Both the position numbers and the translations under genes were made by a program. Below the pieces are notes generated by a model. The model was not told the origin of the DNA, did no database searches, and worked only from the letters and a program-made list of their open reading frames with translations. Shown piece by piece: positions 1 through 10,101 of a DNA stretch of 15,513 bases (position 1 is its first letter; each line of letters starts with the position of its first letter). The DNA is from Haplosporangium gracile (taxonomy: Eukaryota; Mortierellomycota; Mortierellomycetes; Mortierellales; Mortierellaceae). Location of the stretch: assembly GCA_015499985.1 (NCBI GenBank), contig JAAAUF010000952.1, forward strand, positions 1 through 15,513. The letters are read 5' to 3'.

Positions 1-494
1 TTTTTTTTACCAAGGTAGTGATGGGTCGTCTGTGACGACATCGTGTCTGGGGTGGCATTCCGTCAGTGCGAATATTCCCGTCAGTGCAGTATCACGTGAC
101 TAATTTATCTCTTCCCAAAAAGGAAGGAGTGAGGAGAGAGGACCGTCCCCCTACTTTTCCCATTGTTCTCATACGCTTTCTCACCAGTTTGCATCTGTGG
201 GAAGAAAAAAAGTGGAAACAAAAAGGGAAAGACAATAAGAATAGAGTGAGGAGGGTGGCACAGCAAAGGGATGTGGGAAGAGTGCGCGTGAGAGAGACAG
301 AGAAAGGAAGAGGCGCGGAGGGTGGTAGTAAGGGCGATGAAGGCGTGAATGGTGGCAAAAAGGCGAGGTGATAAAGAAAGTAGTGAGAAGGAAAAAGAGC
401 GTGGGGAGCGGTGGCAAAATAATTCCTACACTGCAAGGAAATACATTTTGGTGGCGTTGCCAGTCCGCTTTTTGTTTGGCTTTTTGCCGCCACT

Positions 495-534
495 CACTCC
501 TCTTCACTCCTCTTCACTCCTCTTCATTCCTCTT
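495..534 (+). repeat. 10-bp tandem repeat, four units
   Basis: Three exact copies of CACTCCTCTT (495-504, 505-514, 515-524) are followed by one copy with a single change, CATTCCTCTT (525-534). The repeat sits inside the pyrimidine-rich tract and is probably a slippage-prone minisatellite. Confidence 0.85.
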
Positions 535-723
535 CGCCCGTCCACCACCCTACGCCCTTTCATCCCTTCCATAGCAACATCATCCTCACTCCCACGCCTA
601 TTTCTTTCCCTTGTCATTCTCTTCCCCTTTGCTGTCCTTTACTCTATTTATCACCTCTTTTCACTTTTTTATCGCTTCATCTTCTCTTTTCTCTTTTTTC
701 TTTTCTCTTTCCTCTTTTTACTT

Positions 724-780
724 ACACGCAAACACGCACATGCACACGCTCACATACACACACTCACATACAAACACACT
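724..780 (+). repeat. CA-rich simple sequence
   Basis: An imperfect (CA)n-type tract of ACAC, GCAC and ATACAC units follows the CT-rich tract. It is degenerate and no single unit repeats exactly for long. It is an ordinary simple repeat in a presumed promoter or 5' untranslated region. Confidence 0.7.
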
Positions 781-1089
781 CTCTCTGTTGCTGACATCCC
801 CAAGGCGCTCAAGGCTTTTAAATTCCCATACTCTCTAATCTGTTGTTGTAGTACACGCGCTGCTATACTGAAACTAATCATCTCCCCATCCGTTCCTCCC
901 TGATTATGTTTTATCTTAGCCCAGTCCCCTTTTCAGGTGTGCTTAACAATCTTTTCAGACATATGCAAAAACATCCTGTCGTTAGCGGTTTGCTTCTTTA
1001 GCTTTAGCAGACTTAACGAGTCCTTTCAGACTTCTGGTTTGCCGACCGGGAAGTGATTGCGACAGTGGTGGTCTTCTAAGGAGTTCTTC

Positions 1090-3638
1090 ATGGCATATGC
1101 CGGGAAGGCGCCATCGGCTCCTTTGTTTGATACTTATGCATCAATGGAACTTGTGGTACGTGTGCTCTTGTTGTGACCTTATTTAGCCATTACAACCTCG
1201 CAATTTGCATAGAATATTCATGAAATGTCACAGGCGTAACTGGACTGGGCCCTCAAACAAAGAGAAAAGGAGCATGTCTTCTTCGCGAACTATGTCATGC
1301 ACTTCGACTTCTCTGACCGAGATTCCGCGATCGCATCCTTCAAGGCCCTTTTACAATCTTCAAGAATCCCATTGAAGCGTCGTCAGGTTTTGAATGACGA
1401 ATTCGACAAGTTCCGGAAACACCATGAGGAGCAATTCTGGACGACGCGTGCGCTGAAACTCAACTCAAAGACGAGTGCGCAGAGGCTCGCATGTGTGGCA
1501 CAGGATACAGCGGTCGATGAGGCGTCAGCAGCATATGGTAATAGAAATGCCAAAGGATGTAATTGCCGGTTGCGCGACCGTCTTGTTCTTATTAAATGAT
1601 CTTCTTCATATTCTTATAGTTCATAGGAGAAATGAGATTGCAGCAAGCGGCCTAACTGATCTATAGCGCGCCGAAAGCATTGGTATGATAGACGTTTTGT
1701 CAAACCGGACATGAACACCCTCTTATGTCCTTTTCTTATCAGCACCACTGAAAATGCCTTTAAATTGTTTGTTGGCTCACAGGAAACATCCCCGTTCCTT
1801 CCTTGCTGTCAGCCGAAGATAATACTGGTGCAGGACTTGAAGTTGCAGCTGTTGGAGAGAATGTCCATGGTTAGTTAACTTCTGTTTTACTTGTAATTAT
1901 TTCATTAGCTTTTTTCCGTTTTTCTCTCTGCTCTCATGATCATATCTAATAATGTTGTCTTTCCCCTATTTCTCTTCCACATTCTACTATGGGACCGACA
2001 GATATGAAACGTGGTTTTTATGACGATGAACGCTTCAACCAACCCGGCAACACCATCGATGCTTACGACGATGACATTGGTCCTGACAATGAACGTGATG
2101 CTCAGAACTCGAACGCGGAGCAATCACCTCGTACAAAGAAACGGAAGAGCAGTACACAAGTAAGATACAATGTGTTGCAATTTTCTTTGGGGTCCGCTCA
2201 ACTGCTAACTGTCAAACTGAATAACTGACTATTCGTAAACAGTTTACTGATGATAGGAGGAAGTCACTTCGGCGCCGTTACTCTAGTCTAGGGGAGAAGT
2301 GGACACTGGAATCTGGAACGGTAGTCGAAGACATTCTTCTCGAGGCGGGAAAGCAGATGAAGGACTTCCAGTATGTTTATTTCCTTCTCAATGTTTTTTT
2401 CTGATTAAACAAAGGAACAGATGACTAACTTTGCTCTACAAAGTCCTATTCATTCGTTTATGCTCGATTTGCGTGACAAGATTACATGGCAACTATTCTC
2501 AAAGGAAGACTGGATCGAAATCTGCGACAATCTCCCGGATGGGTCACCGTATTCCAAGGAGGCGTCAGGTTATTTGGATGAATTCGAACGCGTGGAGACG
2601 CTTAAAGACCTCCAGGATCTGCTTGACAAGCATCCGCGGCACATCGAGTCCCAGCTGGTACATGAGTGCCTCTTGAACTGGTAAGTTGTGGGACGGTATT
2701 TTAACTTGCATGTGCGCACCAGCACCCTGGCATTTCGTAATTAATTTTTATTCTTTTCTCAAGGCTTTATCTGTATGAAACAACCGATCCCTCGCCGTTC
2801 AATGTTGCAAGTAGCCTATCGAAGGATTGGTGGCTGAAGTCAGCGTGGGGTGTGTGCACCAACTTAGCAAAAGGAGTGCCAGGATGTTTTATAATACCAG
2901 GGGAGGTAACCGGTCATGATTCATCCGCAAGAAGGAACGATGGGCGGAAGACAACGTGCGGAAACGAAAGGAAAAGAATGGGGTCCGCGCCGATCTGGTA
3001 TGGAGAACTGTTACATCACCGGAGACTGACTGGGCGATGGCGGGGGCTGCAGAGGTCTGGTGTCTTCAGGGTAACAAATACATTTCGGAGAGCAAGTTCA
3101 AGCTACCAAGACAGCTCCTTGATGTTTTGATTGATCAAACGATGGAAGTTGGAGGGGCGAACGAACTTCGAGATGCTATGGTCTCAGGCTTGATCATTGG
3201 AGGTAATGCTGATCTTTTATGTCTTTTCATTGTCGTTGACGCCTATAAAGTATATGAACCAGGTTCTAACAGATGCTTTTTATGGAATCGTAGGACCATG
3301 CCTCCAGCGTATTGGTCTTTGTTGGGGAGCGGCTAGTGACAATGTCACTAGGATAATCAAGATGGATGCGACTAGACTGGATGCAAGGGTCGGACACCTG
3401 TCAATCTCTTTACTGGCCATTCACGAGCTGCATTGTTTCGGGGTAAGTTGAGGTTTTTTATATGTTTGAATGTGCCAAGACTTCAACTCACGATTGATTT
3501 GTGGTGTTCTTATACTATTTGTTTGGATGCATAAAGACTTCAACGATTCAATTGATCTCGCTGTACAAGCTGGCTGCCAGACGTCATGCCAAGCAAAGAA
3601 AACGGGACCGATACAGGAGTTTGGCGGGTGCTCTTTAG
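1090..3638 (+). pseudogene. Nine-exon gene of an uncharacterised fungal family, with one stop and one frameshift
   Basis: I reconstructed the exons from GT-AG sites that keep frame: 1090-1155, 1234-1537, 1783-1869, 2002-2159, 2243-2370, 2444-2680, 2764-3202, 3294-3442 and 3537-3638. They total 1670 nt, one short of a multiple of three. The ATG is followed by codons for MAYAGKAPSAPLFDTY; the last exon ends in TAG. Two lesions are visible. Codon 24 is TAA (1237-1239), in frame just after the second exon begins. A shift near 2925-2955 moves the frame from the one encoding PGEVTGHDSSARRN to the one encoding ERWAEDNV and GVRADLVWRT. The product has an acidic stretch, a basic TKKRK cluster (possible nuclear signal) and conserved-looking blocks such as SKFKLPRQL and RIGLCWG. 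I recall similar proteins repeated in Mortierella genomes but know no function. Either lesion could be an assembly error or a missed splice choice. Confidence 0.72.
1156..1233 (+). other. Intron 1 of the 1090-3638 gene
   Basis: The donor is GTACGT after codon GTG and the acceptor is CACAG. This acceptor puts GCG TAA directly in frame. The codons after the stop (LDWALKQREKEHVFF) read as genuine coding sequence, so the stop looks like a change of CAA or a similar codon. An alternative acceptor AAAAG at 1265-1269 would skip the stop in frame, at the cost of a weaker site and the loss of 12 apparent codons. Confidence 0.5.
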
Positions 3639-4481
3639 AGTCGAGAGTATCAAGGCCAAGCCTTCTTCAATCTTCATCGTAATACCACTACAGTGATCTT
3701 AATCCTAAGCCCCAAACAAATAGAGCGAGAACTCGAGAACTGGAATCAAAGTCAAGTCCATTCAGTTTTTAATCCACAATTCACCACGAGGCATCCGCTC
3801 TATGAGCGGTGAGGGTGCATGAGCAGAGAGGAGTAAGGGTGCATTGCGGAATAGAAAGAGAAGTGGTGAGGGTCCATCAGGAAATGAAGCGAAGGTGCAA
3901 GTGGGTAAGGGGTGCACAATCCCAATTGGGGGAGACTTTCATCATCGCATATCCTATTCTTGAGAAAAAATATGTTGTTGTAATTGATGCGCAAGTTTAC
4001 AAGAGAAGCTTTACCCCTTAAGTGATTAACACTAGTAGATTGGAGTCCTGGTAGTTACTGCACATAGTTCTTTTGCTCTTTGCCTATTTCCAAAGACAAC
4101 ATCACAGAGCAACAAACCAACATTTAGCTGAGCCTTATTTTTCAGTACGTGTGCGTGCGCCAAGTGAACTATAATAGTGTTTATTAAAAAGAACCCCTGA
4201 GAATCAACAACAACTGAGAGTGCAACGACCGTTCTTTCCACCTGATTCTGCAAACAGGGCCAAATTGAGCTCAAAGCCGTACCCATTAAAGACAAAAAAG
4301 TACACTCTGGTAGTGGTAGTGAATAAGAGCATCAACAACACGACCTCGAATGTTAATGAGGGGGAGAGAAAGAGCCGACATCGAATGATCAAAAAGCAAC
4401 GTCGCTATGAACGCTTGGCTGCCAGTTCCAGTATTGAAATAGTCGTATGTACATAAAAAACGTTCTCGAAATAAGGCTCTT
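3639..4481. other. Intergenic, no gene recognised
   Basis: This gap separates the rightward gene ending at 3638 from the leftward NLR-like gene ending at 4556, so the two converge. Short ORFs on both strands have no recognisable motif. The notable content is a degenerate G-rich repeat at 3809-3916. I saw no AATAAA on the + strand soon after 3638. Confidence 0.5.
3809..3916 (+). repeat. Degenerate GGGTGCAT-type tandem repeat
   Basis: A motif close to GTGAGGGTGCAT recurs five times at uneven spacing of about 17-30 bp: near 3809, 3833 (GTAAGGGTGCAT), 3863 (GTGAGGGTCCAT), 3888 (GCGAAGGTGCAA) and 3904 (GTAAGGGGTGCA), with purine-rich spacers. The region is too degenerate for a satellite and has no CRISPR-like regularity. 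Confidence 0.5.
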
Positions 4482-4487
4482 TTTATT
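4482..4487 (-). terminator. Poly(A) signal AATAAA for the NLR-like gene
   Basis: TTTATT on the + strand gives AATAAA on the - strand, about 70 nt beyond the TAA stop at 4556. The position suits the 3' end of the leftward gene. Confidence 0.55.
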
Positions 4488-4555
4488 TGTGGGACTTAAA
4501 CAAACTTTCGCCGTAGGTCACCCACGGTCAAGCACACGCCAAGGACCGCTCATCG

Positions 4556-7500
4556 TTACGTTGAGCACTTCCAACGGCTGTCAACAGCGCCTCGCTGTTC
4601 CAGGAGTTTCATATTTATTCTGCCTAAGCCGTGTATATTTTGGATATTTGTATCTGACAGCGCAAGTTGACCATGCTTGGAACTCCAATGTAGCCGAATG
4701 AGGGTGCTGTCCCCATTCACTACAACTTGCCAAAGGCGAACCGACATATCCCCGGAGCCGATTGCAAAATTACCATCGAGGCTCGGGCTCCAAGCTATAC
4801 TTCTGGCTGATCCATGAACATCTTTGATTACAGCCAAACATTGACCTGAATTCACATCCCAGAGCCGCACCGTCTCATCCCAACTACCCGAGGCAATCTG
4901 CTGACCTCCTGGCGAAAATACAACGCTTGTAACGGCCCATGTATGACCACTTATGATCGCAACCGGTTCACCGGTCTGCGCGTCCCAGATTCTCACCGTC
5001 TCATCCCAGCTACCCGAGGCGATCTGCTGCCCGCTTGGTGAAAACACAACGCTCGTAACACAGGAGAAGTGACCGTGTAGGATGGGACCAGGTATACCAG
5101 CTTGTACGTCCCAGAGCCGCACCGTCGCGTCGTCGCTGCCCGAGGCAATCCGCTGGCTGTTTGGCGAAAACACCACGCTCAAAACGTAGGAAGTATGGTC
5201 GCTTAGAATGGCACCAGGTGCACCGGTTTGTGCGTCCCAAAGCCGCACCGTGTTGTCCTTACTGCCCGAGGCAATCTGCTGGCCGCTTGGCGAGAACACG
5301 ACGCTTATAACCGATTCGGTATGGCCGCTTAGGATGGCGCCAGGCGCACCGGTTTGTGCATCCCAGAGTCGTACCGTCCTGTCGCTACTGCCCGAGGCAA
5401 TCTGCTGGCCACTTGGCGAAAACACAACGCTCGTAACATAATCTGTATGGCCGTCGAGGATGACATCTGGCACACCGGTTTGTGCGTCCCAGAGTCGCAC
5501 CGTCTTGTCTTCACTTCCCGAGGCAATATACTGGCCGCTTGGCGAAAACGCGACGCTCTTAACCTGTCCGGTATGGCCGCTTAGGATGGGACCAGGTACA
5601 CCAGCTTGTACGTCCCAGAGCCGCACCGTCTCGTCTTGACTGCTGGAGGCAATCTGCTGGCCACTTGGCGAAAACACAACGCTCGTAACATAATCTGTAT
5701 GGCCGCCGAGAATGCAACCTGGTACACCGGTTTGTGCGTCCCAGAGTCGCACCGTCTTGTCTTCACTTCCTGAGGCAATATACTGACCGCTTGGCGAGAA
5801 CACTACGGTCGTAACCTCTCTAGTATGGTCGTTTAAGATGGCACCAGGTGTACCGGTTTGTGCGTCCCAGAGCCGCACTGTTCTATCCCAACTGCCCGAG
5901 GCAATCTGTTGGCCGCTTGGCGAAAACGAAACGCTCGTAACCCCCGAGGTATGACCGCTTAGGATGGCACCAAGCGCACCGGTTTGTGCGTCCCAGAGCC
6001 TCACCGTTTTGTCTTCGCTTCCTGAGGCAATGTACTGGCCGTTGGGCGAAAACACAACGCTCATAACACCACCGGTGTGGCCGCTTAGGATGGCACCAAG
6101 CGCGCCGGTTTCTGGGTCCCAGAGCCGCACCGTCTTGTCGTAGCTTCCTGAGGCAATCTGCTGGCCGCTGGGCGAAAACACAGCGCTCATAACACCACCG
6201 GTGTGGCTACTTAGAATGGCACCAGGCGCACCGGTTTGTGCGTCCCACAGTCGCACCGTCCTGTCGAAACAGCCCGAGGCAAACTGCTGCCCATTTGGTG
6301 AAAACACTATGCTCGTAACGGCGTTATTATGACCATTTAAGACACGGGTCTTTTCCCAAGTCGAGGTGTTATAAAAGCTGATAGTGCCATTCCCGAGGCC
6401 GACCGCAAATGTCGTCCCATCAGGTGAGTAAGCGCAGCTCTCCCCCACGTTCTCTTCATCGAGATACGGCAATTCGCCAAACTGGACGCCTGTCATCTGC
6501 GCGTTACTCAAATCAGCCTGACGCAACCAGATATTGCGAAGGTTGACTGACCTCAAATCCGCTCCTTGCATTTGTGCTGAATCGAACTGTCCACCACTCA
6601 GATCTGCGCCTGAAATCTGGATACCTTTCAGGTCGGCCCTAATGAACGGTACTCCGGCTCGAACCAAGATAGTTATGGCGTTGGCCGCTGCTTGCCTTGC
6701 TGTAACATCTGCCTTAGATCGCTCGACTATTTGATGAAGTCGTTGTTTGAAACTCAATTCACCTTGGGCATACTCGGCTAGGAACTGGATAATCGATGGC
6801 TCTTTGACAAGGTCCCTCTGACTCAAAGGATGATCGGCAAGATCCTGGGAGGCGTCAGACACCGAGTTAATCTCGCTTGTCTCATATATATGTCGGGAGT
6901 AAAAGTACTCCAGCAATGAGTGATGAATGAACGAGTGTCGAATACCAATACGCGCCAATGGACTGGATTGTCGCAAGAAGGTGGGTTCCAATTCAATACC
7001 AAAGAACCTCTTTTTCCACGAACCGCAGTGGCGTCTTTGGATGTAGTCGACCGATGGGTATCCGTCCTGCTCCTGAAAGATAGAGGCTGCAAGGTCCTTC
7101 AAGAAATCGATAACAGCCTGTGAAAATCCGTCCTCGATAAGTCCATCCAGCACCTTCTCTCCTTCAGCCTCTAAAGGCATGGACCTCAGTCGGACTTCAC
7201 CAACATGAGCCCACTGACAAATGAAGGCGTCATAGATGTAAAGTCGGGTCAGCTTGAGTTTGGTGAAGTCAGGTGAATCCTTGGCCATAGCAGGTAACGC
7301 CCTGAGAGAAAGGGTGAGAAGAAACGGATTCTTGACCAGCTCCATCAAATTGGGGATCGCCTTCAGTATGTCCATATACCTCTCCGAGCTCCAAACTGAA
7401 CGACCGTCAGACAGTTCATGTACCTTTGTTTCTTGCACAAACTGCCCAACATAGTCTTCGATCTGAGAACTCGAGAAAGGGACAATGGCTGCCTCCTGAA

Positions 7501-10101
7501 AGAGATGGGGCGTGGCTGGGCTGTATTTGTCGATTGGTTGTGGTTGGAATCGCGCTCGGTAGTCCTGGCCGAGGTAGGCGCTCCTGCAGCTGATGATCAT
7601 CTTGACTTTCCACTGTTGTGAGCGATTGAACATGTTGGTAGAGTGGAGGTTGATTGAAAGTCGCGCCTCGTCGTAGCCGTCGCAGATGAGAAGGAACTGT
7701 CGATCCTGCTTCAACTCCTTAATTGCAGCTTTGGAAAAATCGAAATGCTTCAAGTGCTCCGTTATCAGTTCTTTCTCTGGGTTCTCGAGGGCAGGGAGGC
7801 TAATGAAGAGAGGGATTCGATCTCCTGGCTTATAGGCTGTGCAAAGAACACGCTCGAGGTGTCTGTTGAATGTCGATTTCCCCGCTCCTGAATCACCCAG
7901 AATCAAGAAGACTTGTCGATTGCTGCTCAAGAACCCTTTGACCTTGTCCATCAATGGGGACGACTCTTTATCGGCGGCTAGGAGGTTGGCTTTAGCTTGA
8001 GGAGGGATATAGACGGGCTGACGATACTCCTCGCGGCAATGGGTCATCATCCTACGTAGTTCATATTCCAAAGCGATGTCCTTGAGGGCTTTGTCCAGCA
8101 GTGGAGATGCCGCTGGTAGCGACATACGGACGGTCAAGGGATACGCCCGAGGTAGGCTGCTGGTGCTGCTGATTGTTAGGTCTTGAAGCAGGATTCTGGC
8201 GTGATCCCGAATAATCTGATCCAAATTGGTGGAGTTGTATTGAAGAATGCCCAGGATCGCCTGCTTGGCACCAGCATCGGTAATCCATTCTTTGTCGCTC
8301 CTGTACAACTTGCCGAGTAAGTCAACAGCCTGCTGGCGGTTCTCAACAGCCCAAATTGGATCCATGGCGATCTCTCCAAGCAATTGACAGATACCCCACT
8401 GGAACTCGGACTCATGACGACAAGGCGCCCCATAAATTACTTGTTGAAAATCGGCAAGTCGCCCATCTCGAACGCACATCCGCGCAGCTTGAAGAGCAGG
8501 GTACCATGCGCGCTTGGACCCCGACCGGAATCCCTTCAGTAGACTGTCCATCGTTCCTTCACCACCCTTTCGAAGCACTTGTGCTCCTTCAATTCCTGCC
8601 TTGACAACATCGAATGCTTGTCCAGCAGCTTGAGCCAACGTGTCAAGACCCTTGAACAAGTTCTCGGGATCAAACTTGAAGACACTGGCAACGCTTAGAG
8701 CAGCCATAGTGACTCCACCTCCAATTCGAAGGACGGCGTGCAGGGGAGGCTCATCGTCACCTGCATATTGCAAGGCCTGCCAAGCATACGAAGCCTGGAA
8801 TCTGAGATAGGGGTCAGGGCTGCCCTTCAACTCGACAAGAAGGTCTAACAGCGGCTTATGATCTTCAGCTCGGTTGAGACCCCTGATATCCCCCTCCATC
8901 ATGGCGTCAAGTACTCGGCAAACGATGGTGGAAAGCTGATAAATGTGGTTGGATGCCGCGTGCTCTGCGTTACCTGAAGCCCTGTAAGTCTTCGTCAGCT
9001 GTTCTCGGAGGACACGCAAAATCCTGACTAGATCGTCGTCGATGAAAGAGTCTGGCGATGCTTCCTGAATGAGCTGCATCAATCCTTGAAGAAGGTAGAT
9101 ATCCAATAAGCCCTCGCTCTCCAACTTCCCAACGAGGGAAGAGATGACCCTATGACAGATCTTAGGGTCAAAGACAGAACCCAAGAGGACGACCTCCGCA
9201 ATAGATTCCGCATCCTTGTTGGCGCAATTGATGAACTCGGAAGCCACTCGAGTTATAAGCCAACGAACATGATCCTGCTCGACCGGATCCTTCCCGACAT
9301 CGCTCCTCCAGGCTTTCTCAGTCTCGTCAAGAACTAAAGCGAGCTCCTGCACATAGTTGCCAGAGGCAACGAGTAATCCTGGAGTTGGTGCCGACGGCAA
9401 AGGATATTTTGACAGCAAGTGCTGACCGAACGCGAGCTGAAGGGTCGAGGTGAAGCGATCTCCCGCTTTCGGCAATGCAACGCGAAAGACAGGTTTAGTG
9501 ACATTTTGAGAGAATATTGCCTGAAGAGTAGGCAAGAAATAAAATAAAATAGATATTAGACTCGGAACAGTGTAGGACGCAACTCATAGGTGTAAAGTTA
9601 TTTGCAGATAAGAATGATAAAGAAAAATAACCCTGCAAGAAATACCTGTCTCATTGGTGATGGTGCTCGTTGTTCTACGTAAGTGGACGAGGCCGACCCA
9701 GTGGTCAGAGAACGGCTGATATTTCCCGTTTCCTCGCTTGCAGTGGTGGCGGGTAAGGAGCTGTCCAACTGATCGGACGCGTCACGAGAGGCGAGATTGA
9801 TGGTGCCTTGGTCTCCTGGTGTCGCCGAGGAATTTTCGCTACAGCCTCGAGAGTCGCTACATCCCAAGGTCTCCCCCGGAGCATCGATAATTGGGCCATC
9901 CGGGACGAAATGACCAGCTCGGAAAAAGGTCCTCGAGTTTTCGACTTGGACGACGGCAATAGCATTTACTACGCTGTAATCATCCTTGGTGAACGGGTGG
10001 AGGGCTCTCTTGGCAGAGTTCCTGAGTTTGTTAAAGACAGACTTGCCTTTTGGGATCATCTTCCCACCGGGTGGAAGGTTGTTAGTGGGCTGGTTGGTCA
10101 T
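4556..10101 (-). CDS. NLR-like STAND protein: NACHT, pentapeptide repeats, WD40 propellers
   Basis: The model joins exon 1 (10101-9646) to exon 2 (9520-4556), giving about 1806 residues. The long exon-2 frame has no ATG at its 5' end, whereas exon 1 starts with ATG (MTNQPTNN) and both junctions are phase 0. Residues 1-152 are unrecognised, with a basic helix-like start and a Ser/Thr-rich tail. Residues about 153-680 look like a helical solenoid. The NACHT module begins near 688 with Walker [10 protein letters not shown] (694-702, nt 7871-7897) and Walker [10 protein letters not shown] (762-770). [10 protein letters not shown] near 1016 is the motif that usually closes STAND helical domains. 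Eleven pentapeptide repeats occupy 1112-1166, then 14 WD40 blades run from about 1180 to 1750. Fungal proteins of this design are nucleotide-driven sensors in non-self recognition; the ligand is unknown. No signal peptide is evident. The ORF is intact. I recall close relatives in Mortierella. Confidence 0.92.
4823..6334 (-). repeat. Twelve exact-length 126-bp WD40 repeats in the NLR-like gene
   Basis: Twelve repeats of exactly 42 codons follow the pattern [16 protein letters not shown] / [19 protein letters not shown]. The conserved His recurs every 126 nt without any length change. A degenerate blade precedes the array ([14 protein letters not shown]) and another follows it (ending VRLWQV), giving 14 blades, which suits two seven-bladed propellers. 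DNA identity between repeats is high, as expected of fungal NLR genes whose WD40 repeats undergo unequal exchange. Confidence 0.95.
5396..5705 (-). repeat. 252-bp two-repeat duplication inside the WD40 array
   Basis: Bases 5396-5453 and 5648-5705 are identical over 58 nt at an offset of 252 bp, which is two WD40 repeats. A second near-perfect stretch of about 47 nt (ACACCGGTTTGTGCGTCCCA onward) follows in both copies. At protein level repeats 6 and 8 share the variable pair DY, and repeats 5 and 7 share GSEDKT. This points to a recent duplication or gene conversion of a repeat pair. Confidence 0.85.
6479..6643 (-). repeat. Eleven pentapeptide repeats in the NLR-like protein
   Basis: Consecutive five-residue units follow the A(D/N)LXX rule in relaxed form: [55 protein letters not shown]. 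The central residues L, I, F or M fit a right-handed quadrilateral beta-helix of a little under three coils. It sits between the STAND helical domain and the propellers and may act as a rigid spacer. Confidence 0.85.
9521..9645 (-). other. Intron 1 of the NLR-like gene
   Basis: The exon ends in AGACAG and the donor is GTATTT. The acceptor is CTACTCTTCAG, with a CTAAT branch-point-like site about 40 nt upstream and a T-rich stretch between. The intron is 125 nt and phase 0, so ...SPMRQ joins AIFSQNV. It also explains why the long downstream ORF begins without ATG: a start at 9535 would use TTG, and the frame is closed by TGA at 9584-9586. Confidence 0.8.

Larger units (their letters stand above)
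1..1089. promoter_or_regulatory. Probable divergent promoter region, no convincing gene
   Basis: The + strand is purine-rich at about 120-420 and strongly pyrimidine-rich at about 480-720. Read outward from about 450, both strands therefore run through a CT-rich tract, the arrangement expected just upstream of transcription starts in many fungi. The right-hand tract precedes the gene starting at 1090; the left-hand tract would serve a leftward gene outside the window. Several ORFs of 60-180 codons cross this region, but their translations are low-complexity (Ser/Leu/Phe or Lys/Arg/Glu runs) and follow the base skew, so I do not call them genes. The promoter role is inferred from composition only. 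Confidence 0.4.

Noticed and set aside
349..903. Open frame of 184 codons in the CT-rich region
   Set aside because: The translation is low-complexity Ser/Phe/Leu driven by the pyrimidine tract, with no domain and no gene-like splice pattern.
5010..5778. Several repeated frames on both strands within the WD40 array
   Set aside because: They are shadows of the 126-bp coding repeats in other frames.
4823..6334. CRISPR-like or satellite array
   Set aside because: The repeats are coding, with a 42-residue WD40 period and no distinct spacers.
9533..9535. Start of the NLR-like protein at 9535
   Set aside because: The codon is TTG, not ATG, and it lies inside the intron defined by GTATTT and CTTCAG; exon 1 with ATG at 10101 joins in phase.
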